Source of the DNA: a candidate division TA06 bacterium
GTDB lineage: Bacteria; Ratteibacteria; UBA8468; MWAK01
Assembly (NCBI GenBank): GCA_022704925.1
Contig: JAKJFK010000055.1
Location: 1-9,340 of the forward strand
DNA length: 9,340 nt
Direction of reading: 5' to 3'
This document shows, piece after piece, positions 1 through 6,682 of this stretch (positions within the stretch are counted from its first letter, which is position 1; every line of letters starts with the position of its first letter). The notes below the pieces were generated by a model that was given only the letters and a program-made list of their open reading frames with translations, was not told where the DNA came from and searched no databases. The position numbers were made by a program, and so were the translations under genes.

Positions 1-603
1 TGGCTGCTGCACCGAGTGGGTGGCGTCAAAGATCACCGGCGCAAAGGCGCCCATCACTTCCAGGCCGCGGAAATCAACCACCAGGTTATGGTAACCGAAA
101 CAACTGCCCCGCTCGGTCAGCAACACCCGGCGGTTGCCGGTACTCTCGATCTTGCCGACCAGGTGGCGCGTGTCTTCCGGCGCCAGGAACTGCCCCTTCT
201 TGACGTTCACCGGCCGGCCGGTCCGCCCGGCCGCCAGCAGAAGGTCGGTCTGGCGACAGAGGAAAGCCGGTATCTGGAGCACGTCCAGCACTTCGGCGGC
301 CGGGGCCGCGTCCGACGGCTGGTGTATATCCGACAGGACCGGCAGGGAGAGCTCTTCCTTAACCCGCCGCAGAATGCGCAGGCCGGCTTCCAGGCCCGGC
401 CCGCGGAAAGATTTTATGGACGTCCGGTTGGCCTTGTCGTAGGAAGCTTTGAAAACCAGGGGAACCCGTACAGAAAAACAAATCTCCTTGAGCCGCCGGG
501 CCGTTTCCAGGATCAGGGCCTCGGACTCGATCACGCAGGGCCCGGCAATCAAGCAGAACGGATTGGCATCCCCCAGCCCGATTTCCCCGATTTTTACGAT
601 CAT
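1..603 (-). CDS. kdsA: KDO-8-phosphate synthase, partial (3' end beyond window)
   Basis: KdsA condenses phosphoenolpyruvate with D-arabinose 5-phosphate to give 3-deoxy-D-manno-octulosonate 8-phosphate, a cytoplasmic step towards the KDO of lipopolysaccharide. The visible 201 residues read [12 protein letters not shown] at the start, then IAGPCVIES (about 19-27), [12 protein letters not shown] (51-62, with the PEP/phosphate-site Lys52, Lys57 and Arg60), [32 protein letters not shown], and FDATHSVQ at the window edge. Cys23 in GPCVIES and His196 match two of the four metal ligands of the Aquifex enzyme, so this is the metal-dependent class, unlike the E. coli enzyme, which has Asn at the Cys position. 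The family is about 265-285 residues long, so roughly 70 C-terminal residues are missing, including the other two ligands. The ATG at 603 is the only plausible start: there is no in-frame ATG, GTG or TTG between it and the HIT stop. No clear Shine-Dalgarno precedes it. It lies 43 nt after the HIT gene, probably in the same operon. Confidence 0.93.
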   Translation of the reverse strand, partial: MIVKIGEIGLGDANPFCLIAGPCVIESEALILETARRLKEICFSVRVPLVFKASYDKANRTSIKSFRGPGLEAGLRILRRVKEELSLPVLSDIHQPSDAAPAAEVLDVLQIPAFLCRQTDLLLAAGRTGRPVNVKKGQFLAPEDTRHLVGKIESTGNRRVLLTERGSCFGYHNLVVDFRGLEVMGAFAPVIFDATHSVQQP

Positions 604-646
604 GGAAGCCGCCGAAGTGTCTGGTACGTCCTGCCGACACCCCCGG
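604..646 (-). other. HIT-kdsA spacer with a short inverted repeat
   Basis: This 43-nt gap contains the arms GTGTC and GACAC (plus-strand 617-621 and 636-640), which could form a 5-bp RNA stem extendable by G-U pairs around a 14-nt loop. No T-run follows, so it does not look like an intrinsic terminator. An AGGA lies inside the loop, too far from the kdsA ATG to be an ordinary ribosome binding site. It could fold in the kdsA leader, or it could be chance in GC-rich DNA. Confidence 0.25.
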
Positions 647-994
647 TTAACCGGGCGGCCAACGGAAGGTGCGACCGCCCAGCAGGTGGTAGTGCAGGTG
701 AAAAACCGACTGGCCGGCCGATTCCCCGGAGTTAAGAACCAGCCGGTAATCCTGGCCCGGGCCGACCTGCTCCTCGGCCACCCGGCGAACCGCCAGCTGC
801 AACCGACCGAGCAATTCCCGGTCCGCTTCGCCGAAGTCGGCCAGCGAAGACAGGTGCCGTTTGGGAATTACCAGGATGTGGATCGGTGCCTGGGGGTTGA
901 TGTCCCGGAAGGCCAGAATCTCTTCGTCCTCGAAAACCTTCTGGGCCGGTATTTCACCCTTAACCAGGCGGCAGAACAGGCATTCGGAACTCAT
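647..994 (-). CDS. HIT-family (HINT-type) nucleotide-binding hydrolase
   Basis: This is a 115-residue histidine-triad protein, typical in length for bacterial HINT/HIT enzymes, which hydrolyse nucleoside phosphoramidates, adenylylated amines or related nucleotides. The N-terminus has the zinc-type CLFC (Cys5, Cys8) followed by GEIPA. Next come [10 protein letters not shown] (ending at His47, a likely zinc partner) and the triad H99-L-H101-Y-H103-LLGGR. His101, the middle triad residue, is the expected nucleophile. The C-terminus ends in the usual WPPG. The ATG overlaps the infB stop in an ATGA (991-994), which suggests translational coupling. No strong Shine-Dalgarno is at normal distance; a GAGGAG lies about 15 nt upstream. 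The cellular substrate cannot be told from sequence, and I infer no specific link with IF-2 or KdsA beyond co-transcription. Confidence 0.93.
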   Translation of the reverse strand: MSSECLFCRLVKGEIPAQKVFEDEEILAFRDINPQAPIHILVIPKRHLSSLADFGEADRELLGRLQLAVRRVAEEQVGPGQDYRLVLNSGESAGQSVFHLHYHLLGGRTFRWPPG

Positions 995-2511
995 AATGAA
1001 CGAGTGATCTCCTCGATCCGGTAAATCACGAGCTGATCGCCGGGCAACGCCTCGTCGGCGCCATCAAGGGTAAGGCCGCATTCGTAGCCGGCGGTCACTT
1101 CGCGCACATTCTCCTTAAAACGCCTCAGCGAAGCGACAATAACCTCGGCGACCGCCTTGTCTCCCCGCATCAGGCGGGCTTTGCCGCCCCGGTTTACCTT
1201 GCCTTCCAGAACGCTGCAGCCAATTGCCAGCTGGCCGCTGGAAAGCTTGAAAATCTGCTTGATCTGAACCCGGCCGGTGACCACTTCCTTCAACTCCGGC
1301 TCCAGAAGTCCGGAGAGCGACTTCCGAACATCATCCAGCAGGTCGTAAATGATCCGGTATTGGCGGACCTGAACGTTCTCCTGGCGGACCGTCTCGCGCG
1401 CCTTGGGATCGATATTGACGTTAAAGGCCAGCACGATGCTGCCGGAGGTCTTGGCCAGCAGGACGTCGGCCTCGCCGACCGGGCCGATGCCCGAGTGCAG
1501 TATCCTGACCTTCAGCTCTTCGGTATTAAGCCGCTGGAGCGACTCGGCGATGGCCTCCATCGAGCCGGCCACGTCGGCCTTGAGTATAATGTTGAGATCC
1601 TTGGCCCCCTCGGCCTGGAGACGCTGGTAGAACTCCTCGAGCGTAATCGGCGTCGAAACCGTCCCGGCCTCGGGGCGGGCCAGGTTCGTTTCGCAGAATT
1701 CACGCGCCGTCTTCTCCGAATCGACCACCTTGAATCGGGAGGCCACCGGCGGCAGCTGGCTCAACCCGATTACCCGGGCGGCCAGTCCCGGGGTGACCTC
1801 CTTCATCGGCTTGCCGGCATCGTCGAAGATCGCCCGCACCCGACCCCAGGTATCGCCCACCGTGAAATGATCCCGGTTGCGAAGGATGCCGTTGAGCACG
1901 ACCAGGCTGATGTTGGCGCCAGTGCCCCGGTCCATCCTGGTTTCGATCACCACGCCCTCGGCCGGACAGGCGTAATCGGCCTTCAACTCCAGCATCTCGG
2001 ACTGGAGCAGGATGGCCTCCAGCAACTCACCGATCCCGGTGCGCTTGGCGGCCGAAGTTTCGACGAAAAGCGCCTGGCCGCCCAGGTCTTCGGAGAGCAG
2101 ATTATGCCGGGCCAGCTCGCCCTTGATCCTCGGGATGTTCTCCCGGCCCCGGTCCACCTTGTTCAGGGCCACGATGATCGGAACCTGGGCGGCCTGACAG
2201 TGGCTGATGGCCTCAACCGTCTGGGGCATCACGCCCTCTTCCACCGAGATCACCAGGATCACGATGTCGGTCAGCTGGGCCCCCCGGGCCCGCATGTTGG
2301 TGAAGGCCTCGTGGCCGGGCGTGTCCAAGAAGGTAATCCGGCGCCCCTCGTTGCTGACCGTGTAGGCCCCGATATGCTGGGTGATCTGACCGAATTCCCC
2401 CCCGGCAATATTGCTCTTGCGGATGGCGTCCAGCAACGAAGTCTTGCCATGGTCAACATGGCCCATCAGGGTAACGATGGGCGGGCGGGCCTTCAAATCT
2501 TTTTTCTTCAT
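991..2511 (-). CDS. infB: Translation initiation factor IF-2 lacking the N-terminal region
   Basis: IF-2 is the GTPase that brings fMet-tRNA to the 30S subunit and promotes 50S joining. The 506 residues hold G1 GHVDHGKT (17-24), switch I with ITQHIGAY (43-50), G3 DTPGH (63-67, His67 catalytic), G4 NKVD (117-120) and a G5-like TSAA. The beta-barrel domain II follows, then the C1 region with [15 protein letters not shown], and the C2 domain near the end with [12 protein letters not shown] and ECGL, which recognises fMet-tRNA. What is missing is everything before the G domain: bacterial IF-2 is usually about 700-900 residues with a long N-terminal part. In this reading frame a TGA at 2542-2544 lies 33 bp upstream of the ATG, and no ATG, GTG or TTG lies between, so no extension is possible. 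Residue 42 is Gln where the family has Gly (GGITQ becomes GQITQ). The start is 2 nt after the nusA stop, with no good Shine-Dalgarno, so coupling to nusA is likely. The stop overlaps the HIT start. Confidence 0.97.
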   Translation of the reverse strand: MKKKDLKARPPIVTLMGHVDHGKTSLLDAIRKSNIAGGEFGQITQHIGAYTVSNEGRRITFLDTPGHEAFTNMRARGAQLTDIVILVISVEEGVMPQTVEAISHCQAAQVPIIVALNKVDRGRENIPRIKGELARHNLLSEDLGGQALFVETSAAKRTGIGELLEAILLQSEMLELKADYACPAEGVVIETRMDRGTGANISLVVLNGILRNRDHFTVGDTWGRVRAIFDDAGKPMKEVTPGLAARVIGLSQLPPVASRFKVVDSEKTAREFCETNLARPEAGTVSTPITLEEFYQRLQAEGAKDLNIILKADVAGSMEAIAESLQRLNTEELKVRILHSGIGPVGEADVLLAKTSGSIVLAFNVNIDPKARETVRQENVQVRQYRIIYDLLDDVRKSLSGLLEPELKEVVTGRVQIKQIFKLSSGQLAIGCSVLEGKVNRGGKARLMRGDKAVAEVIVASLRRFKENVREVTAGYECGLTLDGADEALPGDQLVIYRIEEITRSL

Positions 2512-2513
2512 GT

Positions 2514-3662
2514 TCAGGCGGCGCTGGAAAGCCGGGCGTTCTCAAGCAATTCTTCGGCGCCCCTGGAATCCAGGCCCTCGATCTTGGCCAGGTCCTCTGG
2601 AGTGGTTGAAAGCAGGTCGTTGAGCGAAACGATACCGGCCTCCTTGAGGCGCCGGGCCAGTTCCTCGGTTACGCCCGGAAGCGTGGCGATGGCCGGCAGT
2701 GTCTCGGCCCGGGCTTCGGATTCGCTCCGGACATCCACCGTGTAACCGGTCAGCTGTGAGGCCAGCTTTACGTTAATGCCCTTGCGGCCGATGGCCACCG
2801 CCAGCTGGTCGTCCGGGACCAGTACGCGGCTGAATTTCTGCTTGGCCGAAATTTCGACCTTGGCAACCTTGGCCGGGGCCAGCGTGGCGGCAATCAGTTC
2901 GGCCGGATCGGCATGCCAGCGAATAACATCCACGCGCTCGCCGTCAAGTTCCTTCATGATCGCCCGGATCCGAGTCCCCCGGATACCGATGCAGGTTCCG
3001 ACCGGGTCAATCCGGTTGTCATTGGAGGTCACCGCCACCTTGCAGGCCTCACCCGCCACCCGGGCCACCGACTTGATTTCAACCAGGCCCTCGCGGATCT
3101 CCGGAACCTCCTGCATAAAGAGATCCTTGACCAGATCCGGATGGGTGGCCGAAAGCACGATCTTCGGCCCCTGGATCTCGCGGCGCACCTCGATAATGAT
3201 CCCCCGGATCGCCGACCCGCGCCGGCGGTGCCGCTCGTCCCGGGTCAGTTCGGAGACCGGAAAAACCCCCTCGATGCGTCCCAGGTTTACCACCAGGCTT
3301 CCCTGCTCGTAGTGATCAACCAGGCCGGTGACGATCGTTCCTTCCTTGCCCTTGAATTCGTCGTAAAGCTGCGATTTCTCGGCCTCCCGGATCTTTTGCA
3401 TGATCATCTGCCGGGCGCTCTGAGCCATGATCCGGCCCAGCGGCATGTCGGGGGCCGGCAACCGCTTGCCGGTCTCGTCCACCAGATAGACTTCGGTGGT
3501 CTGGGGATCGATATGCAGCTCGGTAATGTTATCCAGCTTGAGTTTCTTCCGGTAAACCGAAAGCAGGCCGCCCTCGATAGCGGAAAGCACCGTCTGGCGA
3601 TCCAGACCGCGCTCCCGTTCCAGGTATTCGAGTATGGCTACCAGCTCGCGGTTCAACTGCAT
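2514..3662 (-). CDS. nusA: Transcription termination/antitermination factor NusA
   Basis: NusA binds RNA polymerase and nascent RNA and modulates pausing, termination and antitermination. The 382 residues contain an RNAP-binding N-terminal domain (about 1-105), an S1 domain (about 107-172), KH1 (about 185-250, with IGIRG at 225-229 followed by the family's ERVDVIRW), and KH2 (about 252-315, with AIGRKGINVKLASQL). A single helix-hairpin-helix module ends the protein (about 322-378, TLPGVTEELARRL and IEGLDSRGAEEL). E. coli NusA is about 495 residues with two C-terminal acidic repeats; this protein has one HhH unit, and its N-terminal domain is about 20 residues shorter than usual. The start is fixed by AAGGAG at 3671-3676, 8 nt before the ATG. 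A promoter lies about 100 bp upstream. rimP, which normally precedes nusA, is absent; the upstream gene is rplQ. Confidence 0.97.
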   Translation of the reverse strand: MQLNRELVAILEYLERERGLDRQTVLSAIEGGLLSVYRKKLKLDNITELHIDPQTTEVYLVDETGKRLPAPDMPLGRIMAQSARQMIMQKIREAEKSQLYDEFKGKEGTIVTGLVDHYEQGSLVVNLGRIEGVFPVSELTRDERHRRRGSAIRGIIIEVRREIQGPKIVLSATHPDLVKDLFMQEVPEIREGLVEIKSVARVAGEACKVAVTSNDNRIDPVGTCIGIRGTRIRAIMKELDGERVDVIRWHADPAELIAATLAPAKVAKVEISAKQKFSRVLVPDDQLAVAIGRKGINVKLASQLTGYTVDVRSESEARAETLPAIATLPGVTEELARRLKEAGIVSLNDLLSTTPEDLAKIEGLDSRGAEELLENARLSSAA

Positions 3663-3676
3663 CTCGGGTTCTCCTT

Positions 3677-3749
3677 AAAAAATCAAAATCTCCAACTGGA
3701 CCGGGGCACTTGAGCCCGTCTGCAAACAAGCGGCCCGGCCGGAGATTCT
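3677..3749 (-). promoter_or_regulatory. Structured 5' leader of nusA (hairpin followed by U-tract)
   Basis: In transcript sense, AGAATCTCC (plus-strand 3741-3749) pairs with GGAGATTTT (3685-3693), giving 9 bp with one G-U. The 47-nt enclosed segment can fold internally, for example GGGC-UCAAGU-GCCC at 3704-3717. The 3' arm is followed by GATTTTTT (U6 at 3677-3682) and then directly by the nusA ribosome binding site. The TCTCC of the 5' arm could alternatively pair with GGAGA within the ribosome binding site (3670-3674), so two exclusive folds are conceivable. The complementarity is directly visible. A regulatory role (attenuation or NusA autoregulation) is inference; it matches no riboswitch class I recognise. 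Confidence 0.4.
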
Positions 3750-3761
3750 TTGAGGATTTAA

Positions 3762-3790
3762 ATAATACCATTAATCCGTCCAAAACGCAA
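3762..3790 (-). promoter_or_regulatory. Sigma70-type promoter for nusA-infB
   Basis: On the minus strand there is TTGCGT (-35, plus-strand 3785-3790; three of six consensus bases), a 17-nt spacer, and TATTAT (-10, 3762-3767; five of six). An extended -10 TGG sits immediately before the hexamer (3768-3770). Transcription would start near 3754-3757, giving a leader of about 90 nt before the nusA ATG. It lies in the only sizeable gene-free gap and is much more AT-rich than its surroundings. Two 10-bp perfect palindromes lie further upstream (3815-3824 and 3843-3852). They could be operators, but such palindromes are common in GC-rich DNA. Confidence 0.7.
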
Positions 3791-3860
3791 CCGGATTGGG
3801 ATCGAACGCTCCGGCGTCCGGACGGACATCTTGCACCCGGGAAGGACGTCCTCCGCGCCG

Positions 3861-3885
3861 AAAAATCTCTCCGGCGGGGGGCCGG
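3861..3885 (-). terminator. Possible weak intrinsic terminator after rplQ
   Basis: In transcript sense, CCGGC-CCCCC-GCCGG (plus-strand 3871-3885) can form a 5-bp GC stem, followed after AGAGA by TTTTT (3861-3865). The stem is short and the U-tract starts five bases late, so this is a poor match to a canonical terminator. A competing stem (CGCCG with CGGCG) would put the U-tract in its loop. It sits 13 nt after the rplQ stop and upstream of the nusA promoter, which is where an alpha-operon terminator would be expected. Read-through into nusA remains possible. Confidence 0.3.
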
Positions 3886-3898
3886 CGTACCGACGCGC

Positions 3899-4249
3899 TT
3901 AGGGAAGGAAGACGAGGAGGGCCAGCGGACAGCCGTCGCCCTCGCGGGGAGGCAGCTTCAGGAGCCGGGTGTATCCACCCGGGCGCTCGGCGTAGCGGGG
4001 CGCGATTTCGTTAACCAGTTTCCGGGTCAACTCCTGGTCTTTGAGAACGGAGATGATCCGGCGCTGTCCGGCCAGATCCTTGGCCTTGGCGAGCGTGATC
4101 AGCTTTTCGGCCGTCCGCTGCACCTGCCGGATCCTCGCCTCGGAAGCGACCACCCGTCCATTATCCACCAAGCCCTTGAGCAGGGAGGTGAAAACACCGA
4201 TCCGCCGACCGCGGTTGAGGTTAACCCGTTTTCGTCTTTGATGCCGCAT
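3899..4249 (-). CDS. rplQ: 50S ribosomal protein L17
   Basis: L17 is a large-subunit protein near the exit-tunnel side of the 50S. The 116 residues start with MRHQRRKRVNLNR and include the conserved LITLAK, the NEIAPRYAERPGGYTR region and LLKLPPREGD. E. coli L17 is 127 residues; this one stops soon after the conserved core with no charged tail. The ATG comes 1 nt after the rpoA TAA, so translation is probably coupled. It closes the alpha operon, as in most bacteria, and is followed by the gap containing the candidate terminator and the nusA promoter. Confidence 0.97.
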   Translation of the reverse strand: MRHQRRKRVNLNRGRRIGVFTSLLKGLVDNGRVVASEARIRQVQRTAEKLITLAKAKDLAGQRRIISVLKDQELTRKLVNEIAPRYAERPGGYTRLLKLPPREGDGCPLALLVFLP

Positions 4250-4250
4250 G

Positions 4251-5174
4251 TTAGGCTTCCTTGAGTTTCAGCTTTTTTTTGGCCATGAACTTCTTCAACT
4301 CTTCGAGGCTCTTTTCTCCCAGCCCTTCCACCGCTTCCAGCTCGGCCTCGGTGCGTCCGGCCAGGGCCTGGTCGGTTTCGATCCCGGCGGCCTTAAGCAC
4401 GTTGCGGATCCGGGTCGCGAGGCCCAGCTTCTCAAGGCTGACCCCGGCGGCCGCGGGCGCTTCCGCCCGGGCCGGACCGCCGCCAACCTGGTCCAGGTGC
4501 TGCTTCAGAATATCGCGGGCAATTATCACCGTCTGTTTCGGTTCGATGGCGCCGGTGGTCCAGATTTCGAGTATCAGCCGTTCGTAATCGACCCGCTGGC
4601 CGACCCGGGCGGTTTCGGTATGGTAGGCGACCCGGGTGACCGGGCTGAAGGCGGCCGCCAGCTGGATCGTGCCGATCTTCTTCTCCTTCTCCTCGCTCTC
4701 GGCGGTAATCCGGTCCTCGGAAACATAACCGAAACCGCGGTTCACCGTCAATTCGATCTGCAGCTTGGTGCCGGCCGCGAGCGAAGCGATATGCAGACGC
4801 GGGTTTAAAACCTTGATCTCCGGGCCGGGGAAGAGGTCCTCGGCCACCAGTTCGGTCTTTTCGGCAATATTGACAAGAAAGGTCTTGGGCAGTTCCGAGA
4901 TGTTCGATTTAAGTTCCACCTGCTTCAGGTTCAGGGCGATGTCGGTGACGTCCTCGGTCACGCCCTTGATCGTCGAGAATTCGTGGGAAACCCCGGTGAT
5001 CTTGAAGCTGGTGATGGCTACACCCGGAATCGCCGAAAGCAGCACCCGCCGCAGGCTGTTGCCGAGCGTCACCCCGAAGCCCCGCTCCAGCGGCTCAACA
5101 ATGAGCTTGCCGTAGTTGGCCCGATAACTCTTCTCATCCCATTCTATCTTGTTCGGATAGTTGAACTGCTCCAT
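4251..5174 (-). CDS. rpoA: DNA-directed RNA polymerase subunit alpha
   Basis: The alpha subunit dimerises to nucleate RNA polymerase assembly, and its C-terminal domain contacts UP elements and activators. Of 307 residues, the N-terminal domain covers about 1-228 and includes VEPLERGFGVTLGNSLRR (27-43) and the typical KGVTEDV. A short Gly/Pro/Ala-rich linker (about 229-244) follows, then the helix-hairpin-helix CTD (about 246-300). The E. coli DNA-contact residues R265, N268, K271, G296, K298, S299 and E302 correspond to R255, N258, K261, G286, K288, S289 and E292 here. C269 is replaced by Val259. UP-element recognition is therefore probably retained. E. coli alpha is 329 residues; the shorter length mostly reflects a shorter tail. 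A GAGG about 6 nt before the ATG serves as ribosome binding site. The gap from rpsD is 17 nt. Confidence 0.98.
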   Translation of the reverse strand: MEQFNYPNKIEWDEKSYRANYGKLIVEPLERGFGVTLGNSLRRVLLSAIPGVAITSFKITGVSHEFSTIKGVTEDVTDIALNLKQVELKSNISELPKTFLVNIAEKTELVAEDLFPGPEIKVLNPRLHIASLAAGTKLQIELTVNRGFGYVSEDRITAESEEKEKKIGTIQLAAAFSPVTRVAYHTETARVGQRVDYERLILEIWTTGAIEPKQTVIIARDILKQHLDQVGGGPARAEAPAAAGVSLEKLGLATRIRNVLKAAGIETDQALAGRTEAELEAVEGLGEKSLEELKKFMAKKKLKLKEA

Positions 5175-5191
5175 GGTTGGCCTCGGACCGG

Positions 5192-5824
5192 TTAACGTGA
5201 ATAGAGGTTGACGATATGCCCTTCCGAAACCGGAAGAGTTACCTCGCTGCGGGCCGGCTCGCGCAGGACCTTTATCTTCAACGCTTCCTTGTCTACCGCG
5301 ACCCAGGCCGGCACCACCCGCGCCGGCTGGCCGGATGAAGCGGCCACCTTCTCCTTGATCTGGGGGCGAATCTTTAATCCGGGACGGAACTCAACTTCGT
5401 CGGCCGTCTTGGCTAAATAGGAAGAGGCGCTGACGCGCTTCCCGTTCACCCGGACGTTGCCGCCGTAAATCAACTGGCGCGCCTGGCGCCGGGAATCAAT
5501 GAAGCCCGAAACGACCAGGATGTTGTCCAGGCGACGTTCCAGGTATTCCAGGAGCTTTTCTCCGGTGGCGCCCCGGCTCTTTTCGGCCATCCGGAAGTAG
5601 CGGCGGAATTGTCCCTCGGCCACCCCGTAATAGGCGCGCACTTTCTCCTTTTCCCGGAGCTGGACGCGGTAGTTGGAATCCCGGCTGGAATAACGGCTGT
5701 GTCCCGAGGGAGCCGGCCGGCCCTTGTCAATGGCGCACTTGCCGGTATGGCAGCGCAGGCCCTTGATGAAGAGTTTCACGCCTTCGCGACGGCAGATCTT
5801 GCAAACCGGTGTTCTGATTTTCAT
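5192..5824 (-). CDS. rpsD: 30S ribosomal protein S4, zinc-binding type
   Basis: S4 is a primary 16S rRNA-binding protein that nucleates assembly of the 30S body; in E. coli it also autoregulates the alpha operon. From the ATG at 5824 it is 210 residues. Cys8, Cys11, Cys25 and Cys30 (CKIC and CHTGKC) form the four-Cys zinc site of C+ type S4, which E. coli S4 lacks. QLREKEKVRAYYGV and the S4 RNA-binding domain (about 90-155, YLERRLDNILVVSGF then ARQLIYGGNVRVNGKRV) follow. An in-frame TTG at 5836 is a possible earlier start, but those bases form the Shine-Dalgarno TTGGAG placed 6 nt before the ATG, and S4 proteins normally begin only a few residues before the first zinc Cys. It follows rpsK by 22 nt. 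Confidence 0.97.
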   Translation of the reverse strand: MKIRTPVCKICRREGVKLFIKGLRCHTGKCAIDKGRPAPSGHSRYSSRDSNYRVQLREKEKVRAYYGVAEGQFRRYFRMAEKSRGATGEKLLEYLERRLDNILVVSGFIDSRRQARQLIYGGNVRVNGKRVSASSYLAKTADEVEFRPGLKIRPQIKEKVAASSGQPARVVPAWVAVDKEALKIKVLREPARSEVTLPVSEGHIVNLYSR

Positions 5825-5830
5825 ATCGGA

Positions 5831-5836
5831 CTCCAA
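5831..5836 (-). promoter_or_regulatory. Ribosome binding site that decides the rpsD start
   Basis: TTGGAG, 6 nt before the ATG at 5824. It overlaps the alternative in-frame TTG (5834-5836) and so argues for the ATG start, four codons downstream. Confidence 0.7.
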
Positions 5837-5846
5837 ACGGAGGGCG

Positions 5847-6233
5847 TCAAACCCTTCTCTCCTTGGGCGGCCGGCAGCCGTTGTGCGGAATCGGGGTCAT
5901 GTCCCGGATCTGGGTCACCGACAACCCGGCCGACTGGAGCGAGCGGATGGCCGTCTCGCGGCCCGGTCCCGGACCCTTCACCCAGACTTCGACCTCCTTG
6001 ACTCCGAAATCCTGGGCGCGGCGGGCGACTTCCCGGGCCACCAGACCGGCTCCATAGGGAGTCCCCTTCCGGGAACCCTTGAAACCGACCTGGCCGGAAC
6101 TCATGAAGACCAGCACGTTCCCCTGCGGATCGGTGATGGTGACGAAGGTGTTGTTGAAGGTCGCCTTGATATGGGCGATTCCCTTGGGGACTGAAATCGA
6201 CTTTTTCTTGCGTTTCTGGTATTTTCTGGCCAT
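5847..6233 (-). CDS. rpsK: 30S ribosomal protein S11
   Basis: S11 lies on the 30S platform near the E site and contacts mRNA upstream of the start codon. The 128 residues have a basic start ([12 protein letters not shown]), [44 protein letters not shown], and the highly conserved tail [16 protein letters not shown]. Two usually conserved spots differ from E. coli-type S11: the stretch before SSG reads LVFM, where most have a Trp/Ser pair, and [11 protein letters not shown] replaces TPFAAQ-like sequence. Both look like lineage divergence rather than damage. A GGAG lies about 10 nt before the ATG. The gene follows rpsM by 22 nt. Confidence 0.98.
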   Translation of the reverse strand: MARKYQKRKKKSISVPKGIAHIKATFNNTFVTITDPQGNVLVFMSSGQVGFKGSRKGTPYGAGLVAREVARRAQDFGVKEVEVWVKGPGPGRETAIRSLQSAGLSVTQIRDMTPIPHNGCRPPKERRV

Positions 6234-6255
6234 GGTTGACCGTCTCCGTCAGTGG

Positions 6256-6672
6256 CTATTTCTTCCCGCCCTTGTCGCCGGCCTTTACGGCGCTGCGCTG
6301 CTCCTTGCTGCGGATGACGCCCACCGTCTTGCGCGGTCCCTTGCGGGTCCGGGCGTTGGTATGGGTTCGCTGCCCCCGGACCGGAAGACCGCGCTTGTGC
6401 CGGACGCCCCGATAAGCGCTGATTTCCTGGAGGCGCTTGATGCTGGAGGTGATTTCCCGCTTCAGGTCACCTTCGACGCGGTAATTGCGCTGGAGTTCCT
6501 GGGTCAGCTTGTTGATCTGGTCTTCGGTCAGATCCTTGACCCGGATGTCGGGGCTGATGCTGGTCGCCTTCAAAATGCGCCGGGCGCAGCTGTGACCGAT
6601 CCCGAAGATGTAGGTCAGCCCGACCTCGACCCGCTTGTTGTTGGGAATCTCGATACCAACGATTCTGGCCAT
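6256..6672 (-). CDS. rpsM: 30S ribosomal protein S13
   Basis: S13 sits in the 30S head, forms intersubunit bridges with the 50S and contacts the P-site tRNA through its tail. The 138 residues begin [21 protein letters not shown]. They contain the helix-hairpin-helix region with [12 protein letters not shown], then [19 protein letters not shown] (about 83-102) and [15 protein letters not shown]. At 138 residues it is longer than the E. coli protein (118), because of a basic tail ending AGDKGGKK; basic tails of variable length are common in S13. It is 7 nt after rpmJ, and its ribosome binding site overlaps the rpmJ stop codon. Confidence 0.98.
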   Translation of the reverse strand: MARIVGIEIPNNKRVEVGLTYIFGIGHSCARRILKATSISPDIRVKDLTEDQINKLTQELQRNYRVEGDLKREITSSIKRLQEISAYRGVRHKRGLPVRGQRTHTNARTRKGPRKTVGVIRSKEQRSAVKAGDKGGKK

Positions 6673-6676
6673 AACG

Positions 6677-6682
6677 CTCCTA
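6677..6682 (-). promoter_or_regulatory. rpsM ribosome binding site overlapping the rpmJ stop
   Basis: TAGGAG, in which TAG is the rpmJ stop codon; the spacing to the rpsM ATG is 4 nt. Ribosomes terminating on rpmJ sit directly on this site, consistent with coupled translation. Confidence 0.7.

Noticed and set aside
210-235. GGCC/CCGG-rich tract resembling a repeat
   Set aside because: It lies inside the conserved kdsA coding frame and reflects GC-rich codon use; no repeat unit recurs elsewhere as an array.
359-640. 93-codon minus-strand frame overlapping kdsA
   Set aside because: It is another frame of the kdsA region. The KdsA motifs are in the frame starting at 603, which runs off the left edge.
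1360-2745. Long plus-strand open frame (461 codons) opposite infB and the end of nusA
   Set aside because: It lies antisense to an unambiguous IF-2, is rich in Gly, Leu, Asp and Arg as expected from a GC-rich complement, and shows no recognisable domain.
2913-3713. Plus-strand open frame (266 codons) opposite nusA
   Set aside because: It is an antisense shadow of NusA codons, with no domain and no supporting ribosome binding site.
3815-3852. Two perfect 10-bp palindromes (3815-3824 and 3843-3852) as operator sites
   Set aside because: They are unrelated in sequence, short, and expected by chance in GC-rich DNA. Noted in the promoter entry but not called as sites.
3710-4264. Plus-strand open frame (184 codons) covering the rplQ-nusA gap
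   Set aside because: Most of it is antisense to rplQ, its composition looks non-coding, and the gap is better explained by a minus-strand promoter and leader.
5825-5836. TTG start for rpsD at 5836
   Set aside because: Those bases form the ribosome binding site for the ATG at 5824, and the extra four residues match nothing in S4.
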